The position numbers and the translations under genes are program-made. The notes under the pieces were generated by a model. The model ran no database searches. It was given only the letters and a program-made list of their open reading frames with translations, and was not told the origin of the DNA. Below are positions 23,315-31,984 of a stretch of 38,080 nucleotides of DNA, piece by piece. This DNA comes from Stenotrophobium sp050739895. GTDB lineage: Bacteria; Pseudomonadota; Gammaproteobacteria; Nevskiales; Nevskiaceae. The stretch covers positions 1-38,080 of the forward strand of contig JBOICK010000057.1 of assembly GCA_050739895.1 (NCBI GenBank), read 5' to 3'. Every line of letters starts with the position of its first letter. The first letter of the stretch is position 1.

Positions 23315-25954
23315 TCATTGACTGCGGTAGCGGCGTGCCAGCAGGCTGGGCAGCAACACCAACGCACACAGCAGCGTCATACCCAATCCCACCGTCAACA
23401 GCAAACCCATGCTGATCGTTCCCGGATGTTTGGCAAGCATCAGGTTGCCGAAATTCGCAGTGGTGATGAGCGCCCCGAACAGCACGGCTCGCGCGGTGCT
23501 GGTATGCAGGATGTTGATGTTTGCGGATGCAGCCATGCGTCCGCGCTGGACAATATACACGCCGTAATCGACCCCCACCCCCAGTATCAGCGGCAGTGCG
23601 ATGACGTTGGCAAAGTTGAACGGCACATTCAGCAGCACCATGCCTGCCATCGTCAGCAACCCGGCCAGCACCAGCGGGATCAGCACCATCAGGGTATCGA
23701 CGACACTGCGCAACAGAATCAGCAGCAACAGCGTGATGGCAATGAACGAGCTGATAAACGCCTGCTGGAACGCATGAACCACGGTCTTGCCCGCCTCCAT
23801 CTCGCTGACCGGCGCGCCAACCGCTGTGGGCGCAACGGTTCGCACCTGCCGGATGAAACGCTCCATTGCGGCGGGGCTGCTCAGAATTTCGCGCGGCCAG
23901 ATTTCGACACGATATTGACCGTCGCCGGTGCGCCAGCGTGCGATCAGTTGCGGCGGCAAGCTCTGCTCGCTCACCGGCGAGGCCTGCAGTGCCAGCCGCA
24001 GATCATCGAGATGCGCAGGCATGGCGCCGGCCAAGGCATCGTTCAAGCCGTGCATCAACTTGTCCTGCTGCGGCAAGGACAAGCTCTGCCAATGTGCGTC
24101 AAATCGCTTGAGCGCCTGGAGCAAATGCTGCGCTGCGCTCGCGGTGCCGCCTTGCGCCTGTCTGATGAAAGCCGGCAAATCCCCGGACAACCTCATCATC
24201 GCCTGTTGGTCTACTTGGACCGATGCAGACTTTGTCGACGACGGCAGCGTGATGTCTGGCCCCAGGGTCAGCGCCAGATCGCTGACGGCGGACAATTTCT
24301 GAGCCTGATCCTGCGGGATGAAATCCAGCAGCGTCATCGCGCGACTGACATCCGGCAACGCCGACAGGCGTTTGGCCAGCGCCTGCGCGGCGGCGGAATC
24401 CGGCGCGAGCACCGACAGCGTCAGGGTCGGGATGTTCGGGTCCTTGAGCAGATCGCGGAACGTCGAAACCGATTCGCTGGCCGGATCCCGCAGATCGATC
24501 GGGTCGTAGTCGAAACTCGCTTTCGGCACCAGCAGCAGCGCTGCAAGCGCAAGCACACCGGCGCCGATCCAGATGGCACGCGCGTAGGTGTATGGCCAAG
24601 ACAACACGCGGCCCAGCACGCCCTGGCCGGCGGACTTGAGTTGCACCCTGGCCGGATTGGGCGGCATCAGGCGGACCAGCGCCGGCAGCAGGGTCAGACT
24701 GAGAATCAGGCTGATGAACATGCCGGCGCCGGAGATGACGCCCAGTTCGGAAATGCCGGTGAAATCGGTGGGAATAAATGCCAAAAATCCCAACGAGGTG
24801 GTTGCAGCGCAGACCAGCATGAATCCGCCGACGTCACGCGCGGCGCGCGGCATCGCCTCCAGTGGCGCGATGCCCTGGCCGAGCAACTCGCGATACTGCA
24901 TGCAGAGATACAGACCGTAGTCCAGACCAAGCCCGACATACAGCACACCGAACGCGATGGAAATCATGTTGAGGTGGCCGATGGCGGCTGCGGCAAACGC
25001 GGCCGTGGTGAGCAATCCGAAAGCCAGCGTGATCACGGTCGCCGTCACCAGTCGCACCGAGCGCAGGGCGAGATACAACAGCACAACCGCCATCAGCATG
25101 GCGGCAGTCAGCGCCCGACCCATGCCGCGCATCACCGTCAGCAGTTCTTCGTGCTCCAGTGCCACCGAGCCGGTGACACGCGCCCTGACGCCATGCGCGG
25201 CATCCAGATGCAGTTGCCGAAACATCCGGTGCACCGTGTTCATCGGCGCTTCGGCCGGCAGCAGCTTGGAAAAGTCCAGATGCGCCGAGATATCAACAAA
25301 CCGGCGAGTGGCATCCGGCATCGCCGATGCCCTGCCCATCAACTGCTGCCACGACAGCTGGTAAAACCTGCCTGCGTCGACGGCGTCTACTCCGTCGGCG
25401 ATCTTGGCCAGCGCAGGCGCGAGGTCGAAGCCCTGAGCCGCGGAGTTGCTGACCGCACGATCCAGCAGTGTGAACAAGCCGTGTACGCTCGGATCGCGCG
25501 CCAGCGTTCCCAGAAACGGCTGCGCCAGCATCAACTGATCCGAGGTCTTCTGCAGAGCATCCGGCGTCAGGTAGAGCAGGCCATTGCGGCGGAAAAACGG
25601 TTCGGCCTCGGGCGCGAAGATTTCCGGGTAGAGGTCCGGCCGTGAACGCAGTTGCACCAGCAGGCGACGCATGGCGTCATCGGCAAGTTCCGGCGTGTTG
25701 CCATCGATCACCACCACCATCGTGTGGTTCATCTGCGGGAACCAGCGATCAAGCGCATGCTCCGCCTGGCGCCAGGGCAGTGTTGGCGACAGCATGTTCT
25801 GGTTGTCGGTGTCGACGCTGAGATGCTTTGCGGTATAGCCCGCCAGCACCACGCCGATCAGCGCCGCAGCCAGCACGACCCACGGTGCGCGACGCTGGAT
25901 CGCGGTCACCCAAGCGCCCAGCGCGCGTGTCATACGACTGTTCTGGTCATGCAT
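23315..25954 (-). CDS. hpnN: HpnN-like RND/MMPL lipid transporter
   Basis: An 879-residue inner-membrane RND protein with two repeats. Each has one N-terminal membrane helix, a large periplasmic loop (about 40-270 and 470-700) and a block of five to six helices with the MMPL pattern (GLGLDYGLYLCMQY; then GVGVDYGVYIVQRG). Length and layout match HpnN, which moves hopanoids to the outer membrane, and related MMPL lipid exporters. It is divergent from an HpnM/MlaC-like gene, the usual HpnN partner. No squalene-hopene cyclase is in the window, so the cargo could be another lipid. The ATG at 25954 is used; ATG 25933 is an alternative. Confidence 0.85.
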   Translation of the reverse strand: MHDQNSRMTRALGAWVTAIQRRAPWVVLAAALIGVVLAGYTAKHLSVDTDNQNMLSPTLPWRQAEHALDRWFPQMNHTMVVVIDGNTPELADDAMRRLLVQLRSRPDLYPEIFAPEAEPFFRRNGLLYLTPDALQKTSDQLMLAQPFLGTLARDPSVHGLFTLLDRAVSNSAAQGFDLAPALAKIADGVDAVDAGRFYQLSWQQLMGRASAMPDATRRFVDISAHLDFSKLLPAEAPMNTVHRMFRQLHLDAAHGVRARVTGSVALEHEELLTVMRGMGRALTAAMLMAVVLLYLALRSVRLVTATVITLAFGLLTTAAFAAAAIGHLNMISIAFGVLYVGLGLDYGLYLCMQYRELLGQGIAPLEAMPRAARDVGGFMLVCAATTSLGFLAFIPTDFTGISELGVISGAGMFISLILSLTLLPALVRLMPPNPARVQLKSAGQGVLGRVLSWPYTYARAIWIGAGVLALAALLLVPKASFDYDPIDLRDPASESVSTFRDLLKDPNIPTLTLSVLAPDSAAAQALAKRLSALPDVSRAMTLLDFIPQDQAQKLSAVSDLALTLGPDITLPSSTKSASVQVDQQAMMRLSGDLPAFIRQAQGGTASAAQHLLQALKRFDAHWQSLSLPQQDKLMHGLNDALAGAMPAHLDDLRLALQASPVSEQSLPPQLIARWRTGDGQYRVEIWPREILSSPAAMERFIRQVRTVAPTAVGAPVSEMEAGKTVVHAFQQAFISSFIAITLLLLILLRSVVDTLMVLIPLVLAGLLTMAGMVLLNVPFNFANVIALPLILGVGVDYGVYIVQRGRMAASANINILHTSTARAVLFGALITTANFGNLMLAKHPGTISMGLLLTVGLGMTLLCALVLLPSLLARRYRSQ

Positions 25955-26073
25955 GCTTGACTCGTGTTGGTGTTCAGCGCGCTGTGCTGCGGCAGCTAAC
26001 GGATGCCATATGCTAGGATTTTGCCCTATCCCGACTCCATTCAGATCGCTGGGCCAGAAAGGTATTTACCTGC

Positions 26074-26670
26074 ATGTTTCGACTGATTCTGACCGGTTTC
26101 GCCGCACTGGTGGTGTTCTCAGTGCAGGCCATGCCCGCTCCTGCCAATACCGTTGACGCATTCCACGCCGCCCTGCTCGACAACATGGAGCACGGCGAAT
26201 CACTGGGCTGCGCCGGTCGCACGCAAAAGATGGACAAGGCCATACCCGATACCTTCGACCTGCCCTTCATTAGCCACCTGGTCATGAAGCGCCACTGGAC
26301 CAAACTGACGCCGGCACAACAGGCCACGTTTACCGCAACGCTGAAAAACCTGGTCATCGCCACTTATGCCGGACAGTTCTCCCGTCATCACGGCGAAACA
26401 TTCTCCACCCAGGACACCCTGAGCCTGCCCAATGGCGCGCGTCTGGTTCATGCAAAGCTGACGCGCCGCGACGATGACCCGGTCAGCTTTGATTATGTGC
26501 TGCACCTCGACGCGGGCCATTGGAAGGTCATCAATGTCGTCGCCGACGGCGTCAGCGACCTCGCGATCCGCTCGGCGCAATATGATCGACTTTACAGCGA
26601 GCGGGGCTACACCGGCCTGATCGATTTCCTCGACAAGCAGATAGCGCAACTGCGGAATACCTGCCCATGA
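26074..26670 (+). CDS. hpnM: HpnM/MlaC-like periplasmic lipid-binding protein
   Basis: A 198-residue exported protein with signal peptide at about 1-19 (ending VQAMPA). The mature part fits the MlaC/Ttg2D/HpnM fold: FISHLVMKRHWTKLTPAQQATFTATLKNLVIATYAGQF is the typical helical segment, followed by the strands VHAKLTRRDDDPVSFDYVLH and WKVINVVADGVSDLA. Such proteins carry one phospholipid or hopanoid across the periplasm. Divergent from hpnN (119 bases), and its stop overlaps the TonB receptor start by ATGA. Confidence 0.85.
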   Translation: MFRLILTGFAALVVFSVQAMPAPANTVDAFHAALLDNMEHGESLGCAGRTQKMDKAIPDTFDLPFISHLVMKRHWTKLTPAQQATFTATLKNLVIATYAGQFSRHHGETFSTQDTLSLPNGARLVHAKLTRRDDDPVSFDYVLHLDAGHWKVINVVADGVSDLAIRSAQYDRLYSERGYTGLIDFLDKQIAQLRNTCP

Positions 26671-29117
26671 AGTCCAAATTTCCCGGCCTGTGGCTGTCAT
26701 GCGCCAGCCTGTTGTGTAGCGCGCAAGTCTGCGCACAAGAGGATGTGACGACCGGCACCGTGCTGCCCGAAGTGGTTGTGACCGCGCAGAAGACCGCGCA
26801 GACCCTGGAACAGGTACCGGCCTCGGTGAGCACTCTCGACGGCGATTTCATCCAGCACACCGGCGCCTACGATTTCACCGCGCTGGAAGGCTACGTCCCC
26901 AACACCACCATCACCATGTCGCCGTCTTCAGCCCAGGTCAGCATGCGCGGGCTCGGCACGAACAACTCGAATCCGGCGTTCGATCCCTCGGTCGGAACCG
27001 TCATCGACGGCGTCTATTACGGACGCTCGAGTTTTCTCACCGGGTTCTTTTACGACATTGACCGGCTGGAGGTGCTGCGCGGTCCACAGGGCACACTGTT
27101 CGGCAAAAACAGCACCGCCGGCCTGCTCAATCTGGTGACGCGCGCGCCCAGCGACACATTCGGAGGCGACGTCGATTTCCTCTATGGCGGCAATGGCGAC
27201 AGGTCTTTGCGTCCGGCGTTGACCCTGCCGGTCAACAATCAGCTCTCGATGCGCATCGCCGGCAATTATTCGCGCAGCGACGGCGTGTTCTACAACACCT
27301 TCCTGGATCGCCCGGAAAACAATCCGCGGCAGAATTCGACGCGCCTGCGCATCCGCTACCTGCCCGCCGACAACTGGCGCGTGGACCTCGGCGCCTTCAC
27401 CTCGCAGCAGCGCACCAACTTCAACCTCTACAAATTGACCAGGGTCGGCCCGGCGATGCGCGCGCTGCTGACCAGCTACGACCCGCGCTTCAATACCGAC
27501 ATCCAAAGCCGCACCAACTCGGTCAACGTACCCTCACTGGAGCGTTCGCTGGAGAACGGCGGCAATGCCACCGTCAGCCATGACATGGGCGGTCAATGGG
27601 GCATACGCGAACTCAACCTGACTTCGATTACTGGCTACGCGGACCTGCGCGTCGACAACCGCGATCTAGACGCCGATTTCAGTCCGGTGCCGTTCATCCG
27701 CGACACCCTGATCAAGCCCAGTCCCTACCAGCAGTTCAGCGAGGAGTTGCGGTTATCCGGCAGCCATCCCAACCTGTTTGGCTGGGGTCACAAGGTGAAT
27801 TTCCTCGGCGGCCTCTACTACTTCAATTCCCGGTTCAACACCTCCGATCGCTTTTCAGTTGAAGACCTCGGCGGCGCGGCAGCCTATGTCACGGCTGCGC
27901 AATCGGATGCCGGCACCATCCCGCTCGTGCCAGGTAACACGGTGGGCGGCCTGGCAGGCGCGCTGGGGCCTACGCTCAGCAGCGTCCTCAATGCGATCAA
28001 CGCGGTCCCGACGGGCGTCAGCACCGCGCAGACCGCCGAGGTCGATCTGAACCAGACTTCACAAAGCTACGCGATGTTCGGCCAGATCGAGCACTTTTTC
28101 ACCGAGCAGTGGGCCTGGATCGGCGGCGTCCGGATCGGCCTTGAACGCAAGCAGGCCTCCGCCAGCAGCCAATCCACCAGCGTGCTGATCCCGCTGATCA
28201 GCGACCAGAAGAATTTCGCCGAGCAGGTTGGCCGCAACGAGCGCGACGTTTCGCCGAAACTCGGCATCAAGTGGACACCATCGAAATCCGCCAGCGCCTA
28301 CGCGACCTGGTCGCGCGGCTACAAGAGCGGCGGCTTCAACGGCCGGCCGCTCAACAGCGACGACCTCGAATACAAGCCGGAGCGTGCCGAGAGCTACGAG
28401 ATCGGCGCCAAGGGCCGCATCTTCGGCGGCAGCATGAGCGTCTCTGGCGCGCTGTTCTCCACCGATTTCCAGAACCTGCAAATCACGTCGCTGCAAAACA
28501 CCAGTTTCGTCATTCTCAACGCCGCCATCGCGCGCTCACAGGGTTTCGAGGCGTCGATGCGCTGGCTGACGCCGCTTACCGGTGCCTCGATCGACGCTTC
28601 GGTAGGACTGGCCGACGCGCGCTATCTGCATTATCCCAACGCACCGGCGCCGGCCGACTCGAAGCAGACTTCAACGACCACGGGCATGCCGTGCAATCCC
28701 AACACGCCGGGCGTCTCGACCGTGACCAGTTGTCCGCCAGTGAGCCAGGATCTGTCCGGCCGGCCGCTGGCGTTCGCGCCGCGCTGGACCGCCAGCCTGG
28801 TGCCATCATATTCACGCTATATCGGCGGCGGCGGTGCTGCCGTGACGTTCGCGATGGATGTGCTCTACCGCGATCATCTTTTCCTCGACACCGACGACGA
28901 CCAGCGCAAGGTCCAGCCGTCGACGACGCTGATCAACCTGCGCACGATACTGGTCAGCCCCGGACAAAGCTGGTCGCTGATCCTGTCAGCGCACAACCTC
29001 ACCGACCGGCTGGTGCTCGACCAGGTGGTGGACCAGCCGCTGGCGCCGGGAAATTTCGCCTCGGTGCGCACCGACTACGGCCGTTACTATTCGGCCGACC
29101 TCGCTTACACATTTTGA
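26667..29117 (+). CDS. TonB-dependent outer-membrane receptor
   Basis: An 816-residue receptor. Signal peptide 1-24 (…SAQVCAQ), TonB box near LPEVVVTAQ (33-41), plug domain with VPASVSTLDGDFI, VSMRGLGTNNSN, DGVYYGR and RGPQGTLFGKNSTAGLLNLVT, then a 22-strand barrel ending in aromatic Phe (…LAYTF). It belongs to the large iron/vitamin/complex-substrate group common in sphingomonads and Nevskiales. The ligand cannot be read from sequence. Translational coupling to an HpnM/MlaC-like carrier is unusual and suggests a hydrophobic substrate, which is inference. Confidence 0.92.
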   Translation: MKSKFPGLWLSCASLLCSAQVCAQEDVTTGTVLPEVVVTAQKTAQTLEQVPASVSTLDGDFIQHTGAYDFTALEGYVPNTTITMSPSSAQVSMRGLGTNNSNPAFDPSVGTVIDGVYYGRSSFLTGFFYDIDRLEVLRGPQGTLFGKNSTAGLLNLVTRAPSDTFGGDVDFLYGGNGDRSLRPALTLPVNNQLSMRIAGNYSRSDGVFYNTFLDRPENNPRQNSTRLRIRYLPADNWRVDLGAFTSQQRTNFNLYKLTRVGPAMRALLTSYDPRFNTDIQSRTNSVNVPSLERSLENGGNATVSHDMGGQWGIRELNLTSITGYADLRVDNRDLDADFSPVPFIRDTLIKPSPYQQFSEELRLSGSHPNLFGWGHKVNFLGGLYYFNSRFNTSDRFSVEDLGGAAAYVTAAQSDAGTIPLVPGNTVGGLAGALGPTLSSVLNAINAVPTGVSTAQTAEVDLNQTSQSYAMFGQIEHFFTEQWAWIGGVRIGLERKQASASSQSTSVLIPLISDQKNFAEQVGRNERDVSPKLGIKWTPSKSASAYATWSRGYKSGGFNGRPLNSDDLEYKPERAESYEIGAKGRIFGGSMSVSGALFSTDFQNLQITSLQNTSFVILNAAIARSQGFEASMRWLTPLTGASIDASVGLADARYLHYPNAPAPADSKQTSTTTGMPCNPNTPGVSTVTSCPPVSQDLSGRPLAFAPRWTASLVPSYSRYIGGGGAAVTFAMDVLYRDHLFLDTDDDQRKVQPSTTLINLRTILVSPGQSWSLILSAHNLTDRLVLDQVVDQPLAPGNFASVRTDYGRYYSADLAYTF

Positions 29118-29151
29118 ATACGCTCGGCGTGGCGGGTCTGGCCCCGACGGT

Positions 29152-30399
29152 TTACTTGCAGTGTTTTGAAATCGCCGTCATCAACTTCACCAGTGCCATC
29201 ACGTGGCTGCCGATCAGCGCCTTGCCGGTGACCAGCAGGCCCACGGCGATATCCCGCTCCGGATCGGCCCAGCCGAGGATGTTCATGAAGCCGAGGTGGC
29301 CGTAGGCGCGGCTGGTGGCCGGGCCGTAGATGCCGAACGGGTTGGCGCCGAGCATCATGCCCTCGCTGTAGCGCATCGGAATCTTCAGGGTGTGATCGAA
29401 CGACACGCCGCCCACCGGCCGCACCGCGCGGCGCACGGTCTCGTGCTGCATCACCTGGCGGCCGGCGTAGCTGCCGCCGTCGAGCAGCATCTGGTAGAAG
29501 CGCGACAACTCCTCGGCGGTGGCGTAGACGTTGCCTGCGGGAATCACCGCGTCCATGAACAGCGGCGTGTTCGATACGTCGACCACCTCGTCGAACGGCG
29601 CCATCAGCGCCTGCTCGACCAGCGTGGTGATCGGATAGCGCACGCGTGTGCCCGCCGAATAGTTGAGCGCAGCCGCCGGCCGCTGCGCCAGTGGCAGGCC
29701 GTAATCGAAATACTTCATGCCCAGCGGCTGGCGCAGGCGCCGGTCGAGGTATTCGCGCACCGGCCGGTCGGTCACGCGCTGGATGATTTCGGCGAGGATG
29801 AAGCCGCCGGTGATGGCGTGATAGGCCATGCGCCGCTCGCGGCCCGGCGTCGGCGGCGATTCGCAGATCGTGCGGATCACGCGGTCCCAGTCCAGCAGCA
29901 GTTCCGGCTTCAGTTCCGACTTGGGCAGGCTCAGGCCGGGAAAACCGCCGCGATGCGACAGCACCTCGGACACCGTCGTCGTCGACTTTCCGCAGGCGGC
30001 GAACGCCGGCAGGTAATGCGCGACCGGCCGGTCCAGCTCGACGCCGCCGTCCTCGGCCAGCATGTGCGTGAGAATCGCGGTCACCGCTTTCGATGCGGAA
30101 AACAGGCAGATCGGCGTCTCCGGCAACGCTGGCACTTTCTCCGCGCTCGCCGGCTCCAGCGGACCGTTGCCGCGTGCGTGGCCCAGGGCGCGGTTCAGTA
30201 CCACCTGCCCGCGGCGGCGCAGGCAGAAGGTGATGGCCGGATAGGCGCGGCTGCGATACATGCCCTCCACCGCGTTCCAGATTTCATTGACGGCGGCCAC
30301 GGGCAGACCCGCTGCTGATGGCGAAGCCTCGCTGTCACGGGCAATCGTGGTGACGGTGGAAATATCGTCGGGAACGCGGACCTTGAGCGACTGAAACAT
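29152..30399 (-). CDS. serine hydrolase, beta-lactamase/EstB esterase family
   Basis: A 415-residue class C-like serine hydrolase. The nucleophile motif SASK is at 101-104 and the Tyr motif YHA at 193-195; YGHLGFMN near the C-terminus takes the place of KTG. There is no signal peptide, so it is probably a cytosolic esterase rather than a periplasmic beta-lactamase. The ATG at 30399 is taken; a TTG two codons upstream is possible. It converges with the TonB receptor gene (34 bases) and is divergent from the DUF3565-DUF488 gene across repeat D. It should not be read as a resistance gene on this evidence. Confidence 0.88.
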   Translation of the reverse strand: MFQSLKVRVPDDISTVTTIARDSEASPSAAGLPVAAVNEIWNAVEGMYRSRAYPAITFCLRRRGQVVLNRALGHARGNGPLEPASAEKVPALPETPICLFSASKAVTAILTHMLAEDGGVELDRPVAHYLPAFAACGKSTTTVSEVLSHRGGFPGLSLPKSELKPELLLDWDRVIRTICESPPTPGRERRMAYHAITGGFILAEIIQRVTDRPVREYLDRRLRQPLGMKYFDYGLPLAQRPAAALNYSAGTRVRYPITTLVEQALMAPFDEVVDVSNTPLFMDAVIPAGNVYATAEELSRFYQMLLDGGSYAGRQVMQHETVRRAVRPVGGVSFDHTLKIPMRYSEGMMLGANPFGIYGPATSRAYGHLGFMNILGWADPERDIAVGLLVTGKALIGSHVMALVKLMTAISKHCK

Positions 30400-30483
30400 T
30401 TGCAATGCTTCGCTGTGTTGTTTTTTGGCAGCGCAGTCTCATGGCTGCGGCGCCAGCAGGTCAACCCGGACGCGCCGGACCGC

Positions 30484-30591
30484 ACCCGCTGTGCCGGTTT
30501 TGCTTTCGAACTGTGTTATATTTTATATACTAAATTACAAAATATATTAGTTTATATAACAACATCCTGGCAACAAAAGCCGATAGCGGGT
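30484..30591. repeat. AT-rich palindromic intergenic element, copy D (108 bp)
   Basis: Ends ACCCGCT (30484-30490) and AGCGGGT (30585-30591). Here the arms also match in part: GGTTTTG on the left and CAAAAGCC on the right. Inner boxes are AACTGTGTTAT (30509-30519) and ATAACAACAT (30556-30565). It is the only intergenic DNA between two divergent genes apart from about 85 bases on the left and 17 on the right, so promoters for both may lie in its core. Confidence 0.78.
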
Positions 30592-30608
30592 TAGGCTCGG
30601 CCGCGCAC

Positions 30609-31175
30609 ATGCAAAGACACATCACCGGATTTCACCAGGACGACAGCGGCGACTGGGTCGCGGAACTCGACTGCGGTCACGGCCAGCACGTACGCCACCA
30701 GCCACCGTGGATCAATCGTCCCTGGACGACCACGCCCGCAGGCCGCGCGGCAATGCTTGGCAGTACACTGGAATGCAGACTCTGCACCGTAACCGATGGT
30801 GCAAAAACCCGGGAAGAATTCTTGATGAAACTGCAATTGAAACGCGTCTACCTGCCGCCCGCCGCCGCCGACGGCTGCCGCATCCTGGTCGACCGCCTGT
30901 GGCCGCGCGGCTTGGCGCGTGAAGCGGCGAAGATCGATCTCTGGCTCAAGGACATCGCGCCCAGCACCGAGCTGCGCAAGTGGTTTGGACACGAATCCGA
31001 AAAATGGCCGGAGTTCCAGAAGCGTTACAGCGCCGAGCTGAAACAACACGATGCGGCTGTGGCCGAACTGCGTGCGCAACTGCGCAAGGGCCCGGCGACG
31101 CTGCTGTTTGGCGCCAAGAACGAAACCCAGAATAACGCCGTCGTGCTGCACGACTATCTGCGGCGCTCTGCGTAA
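30609..31175 (+). CDS. DUF3565-DUF488 fusion protein
   Basis: A 188-residue protein made of two domains usually encoded separately. Residues 1-62 are DUF3565: RHITGFHQDDSGDWVAELDCGHGQHVRH...PPW and a closing ECRLC, which together give a Cys/His set (C22, H24, then C-x-x-C at 57-60) likely to bind zinc. Residues 73-188 are DUF488 (MKLQLKRVYLPPAAADG, LVDRLWPRGLAREAAKIDLWLKDIAPS, WFGHE). The frame is open through the junction. An internal ATG at 30825 with GGAAG upstream could also produce DUF488 alone. Neither domain has an assigned function. The next gene overlaps by one base. Confidence 0.85.
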   Translation: MQRHITGFHQDDSGDWVAELDCGHGQHVRHQPPWINRPWTTTPAGRAAMLGSTLECRLCTVTDGAKTREEFLMKLQLKRVYLPPAAADGCRILVDRLWPRGLAREAAKIDLWLKDIAPSTELRKWFGHESEKWPEFQKRYSAELKQHDAAVAELRAQLRKGPATLLFGAKNETQNNAVVLHDYLRRSA

Positions 31176-31900
31176 TGCCGCGTCGTGCCAAAACCGGCTT
31201 GCCGCGCTGGGCGCCCGTGGTGACCAGCGATGGACGCCGCCGCGGCTATGCCGGACACAGCGGCGAGGAACTGCTGGCGCAGCGCCGCGAGCGCCTGCTC
31301 GAAACCGGCCTGACGCTGTTCACCACGCGCGGCTACCACAAGACGCCAATCGAGCTGATCTGCAGCGAGGCGCGCGTCACCACGCGGCATTTTTACGAAC
31401 AGTTCGACAGTCGCGAGGCGCTGCTGGCGGCGGTGTTCGATGCCTCCATCGATTACACCCGCCGCCATCTCGCCGCAGCCATGACGCAGCCCTGCAACAG
31501 CGCCAGCGAGCGCATCGCCAACGCCATCCGCGCGCTGGTCTGCGCTTACGCGGAAGATCCGCGTCAAGGCCGCATCGTCTACGTCGAAGCCGTCGGCGTC
31601 AGCGCGGACATGGAGCGCCGTCGCCGCGCCGTGATCCACGAATTCGCCCACGTCGTCGAAGCGCACGCCGCGCAACTGGCGCAGGCGGGCGAAGTGCCAC
31701 AGCGCGATTACCGCCTGTCCTGCGTGGCGCTGGTCGGCGCCATCAACGAACTGCTGACCGAATGGCTCAGCGTGCCGCAGCCGCCAACCGCGCAGGAACT
31801 CACCGACGAGATGCTGTCGTTGCTGCAAGCGATGATCCTCGGCGCGCAAGCGCATGTGCCCGATCTGATGCGCGGCCGCCGGCTCACGGCCCGGAGCTGA
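31175..31900 (+). CDS. TetR/AcrR family transcriptional regulator
   Basis: A 241-residue TetR regulator. The DNA-binding domain is clear: RRERLLETGLTLFTTRGYHKTPIELICSEARVTTRHFYEQFDSREALL (about 37-84). It has a basic 36-residue N-terminal extension. The helical ligand domain fits AcrR-type members. It starts in the stop of the DUF3565-DUF488 gene (TAATG) and lies 84 bases before the two-component/RND genes on the same strand, so it may control either the upstream pair or the pump. Confidence 0.92.
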   Translation: MPRRAKTGLPRWAPVVTSDGRRRGYAGHSGEELLAQRRERLLETGLTLFTTRGYHKTPIELICSEARVTTRHFYEQFDSREALLAAVFDASIDYTRRHLAAAMTQPCNSASERIANAIRALVCAYAEDPRQGRIVYVEAVGVSADMERRRRAVIHEFAHVVEAHAAQLAQAGEVPQRDYRLSCVALVGAINELLTEWLSVPQPPTAQELTDEMLSLLQAMILGAQAHVPDLMRGRRLTARS

Positions 31901-31922
31901 TAACCCCACCCTGTCGGGACGC

Positions 31923-31949
31923 TAAGGATGGGCTAATTAAATAGCCTTA
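31923..31949. promoter_or_regulatory. nested inverted repeats upstream of the response regulator
   Basis: GGCTA/TAGCC (31931-31935, 31942-31946) is nested with TAAGG/CCTTA (31923-31927, 31945-31949), in an AT-rich patch inside the 84-base gap between tetR and the response regulator. It is a candidate operator for TetR or for the OmpR-type regulator itself. Confidence 0.4.
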
Positions 31950-31984
31950 AAGTGCAGGCTCCACTTGAGGAAACCGCCGCAACA

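Noticed and set aside
23273..25645. A 790-codon plus-strand open frame opposite the HpnN-like gene
   Set aside because: Its translation is Gln/Arg/His-rich without domain patterns and mirrors the membrane protein on the other strand; it is an antisense shadow caused by high GC.
29152..30399. Serine hydrolase as a beta-lactamase resistance gene linked to ampG
   Set aside because: No signal peptide, no KTG motif, and ampG lies 20 kb away; an EstB-like esterase is more likely.
5022..30591. The four AT-rich elements as integron attC sites
   Set aside because: The outer boxes are RCCCGCT/AGCGGRT rather than the attC GTTRRRY/RYYYAAC core sites, there is no integrase nearby and no cassette array.
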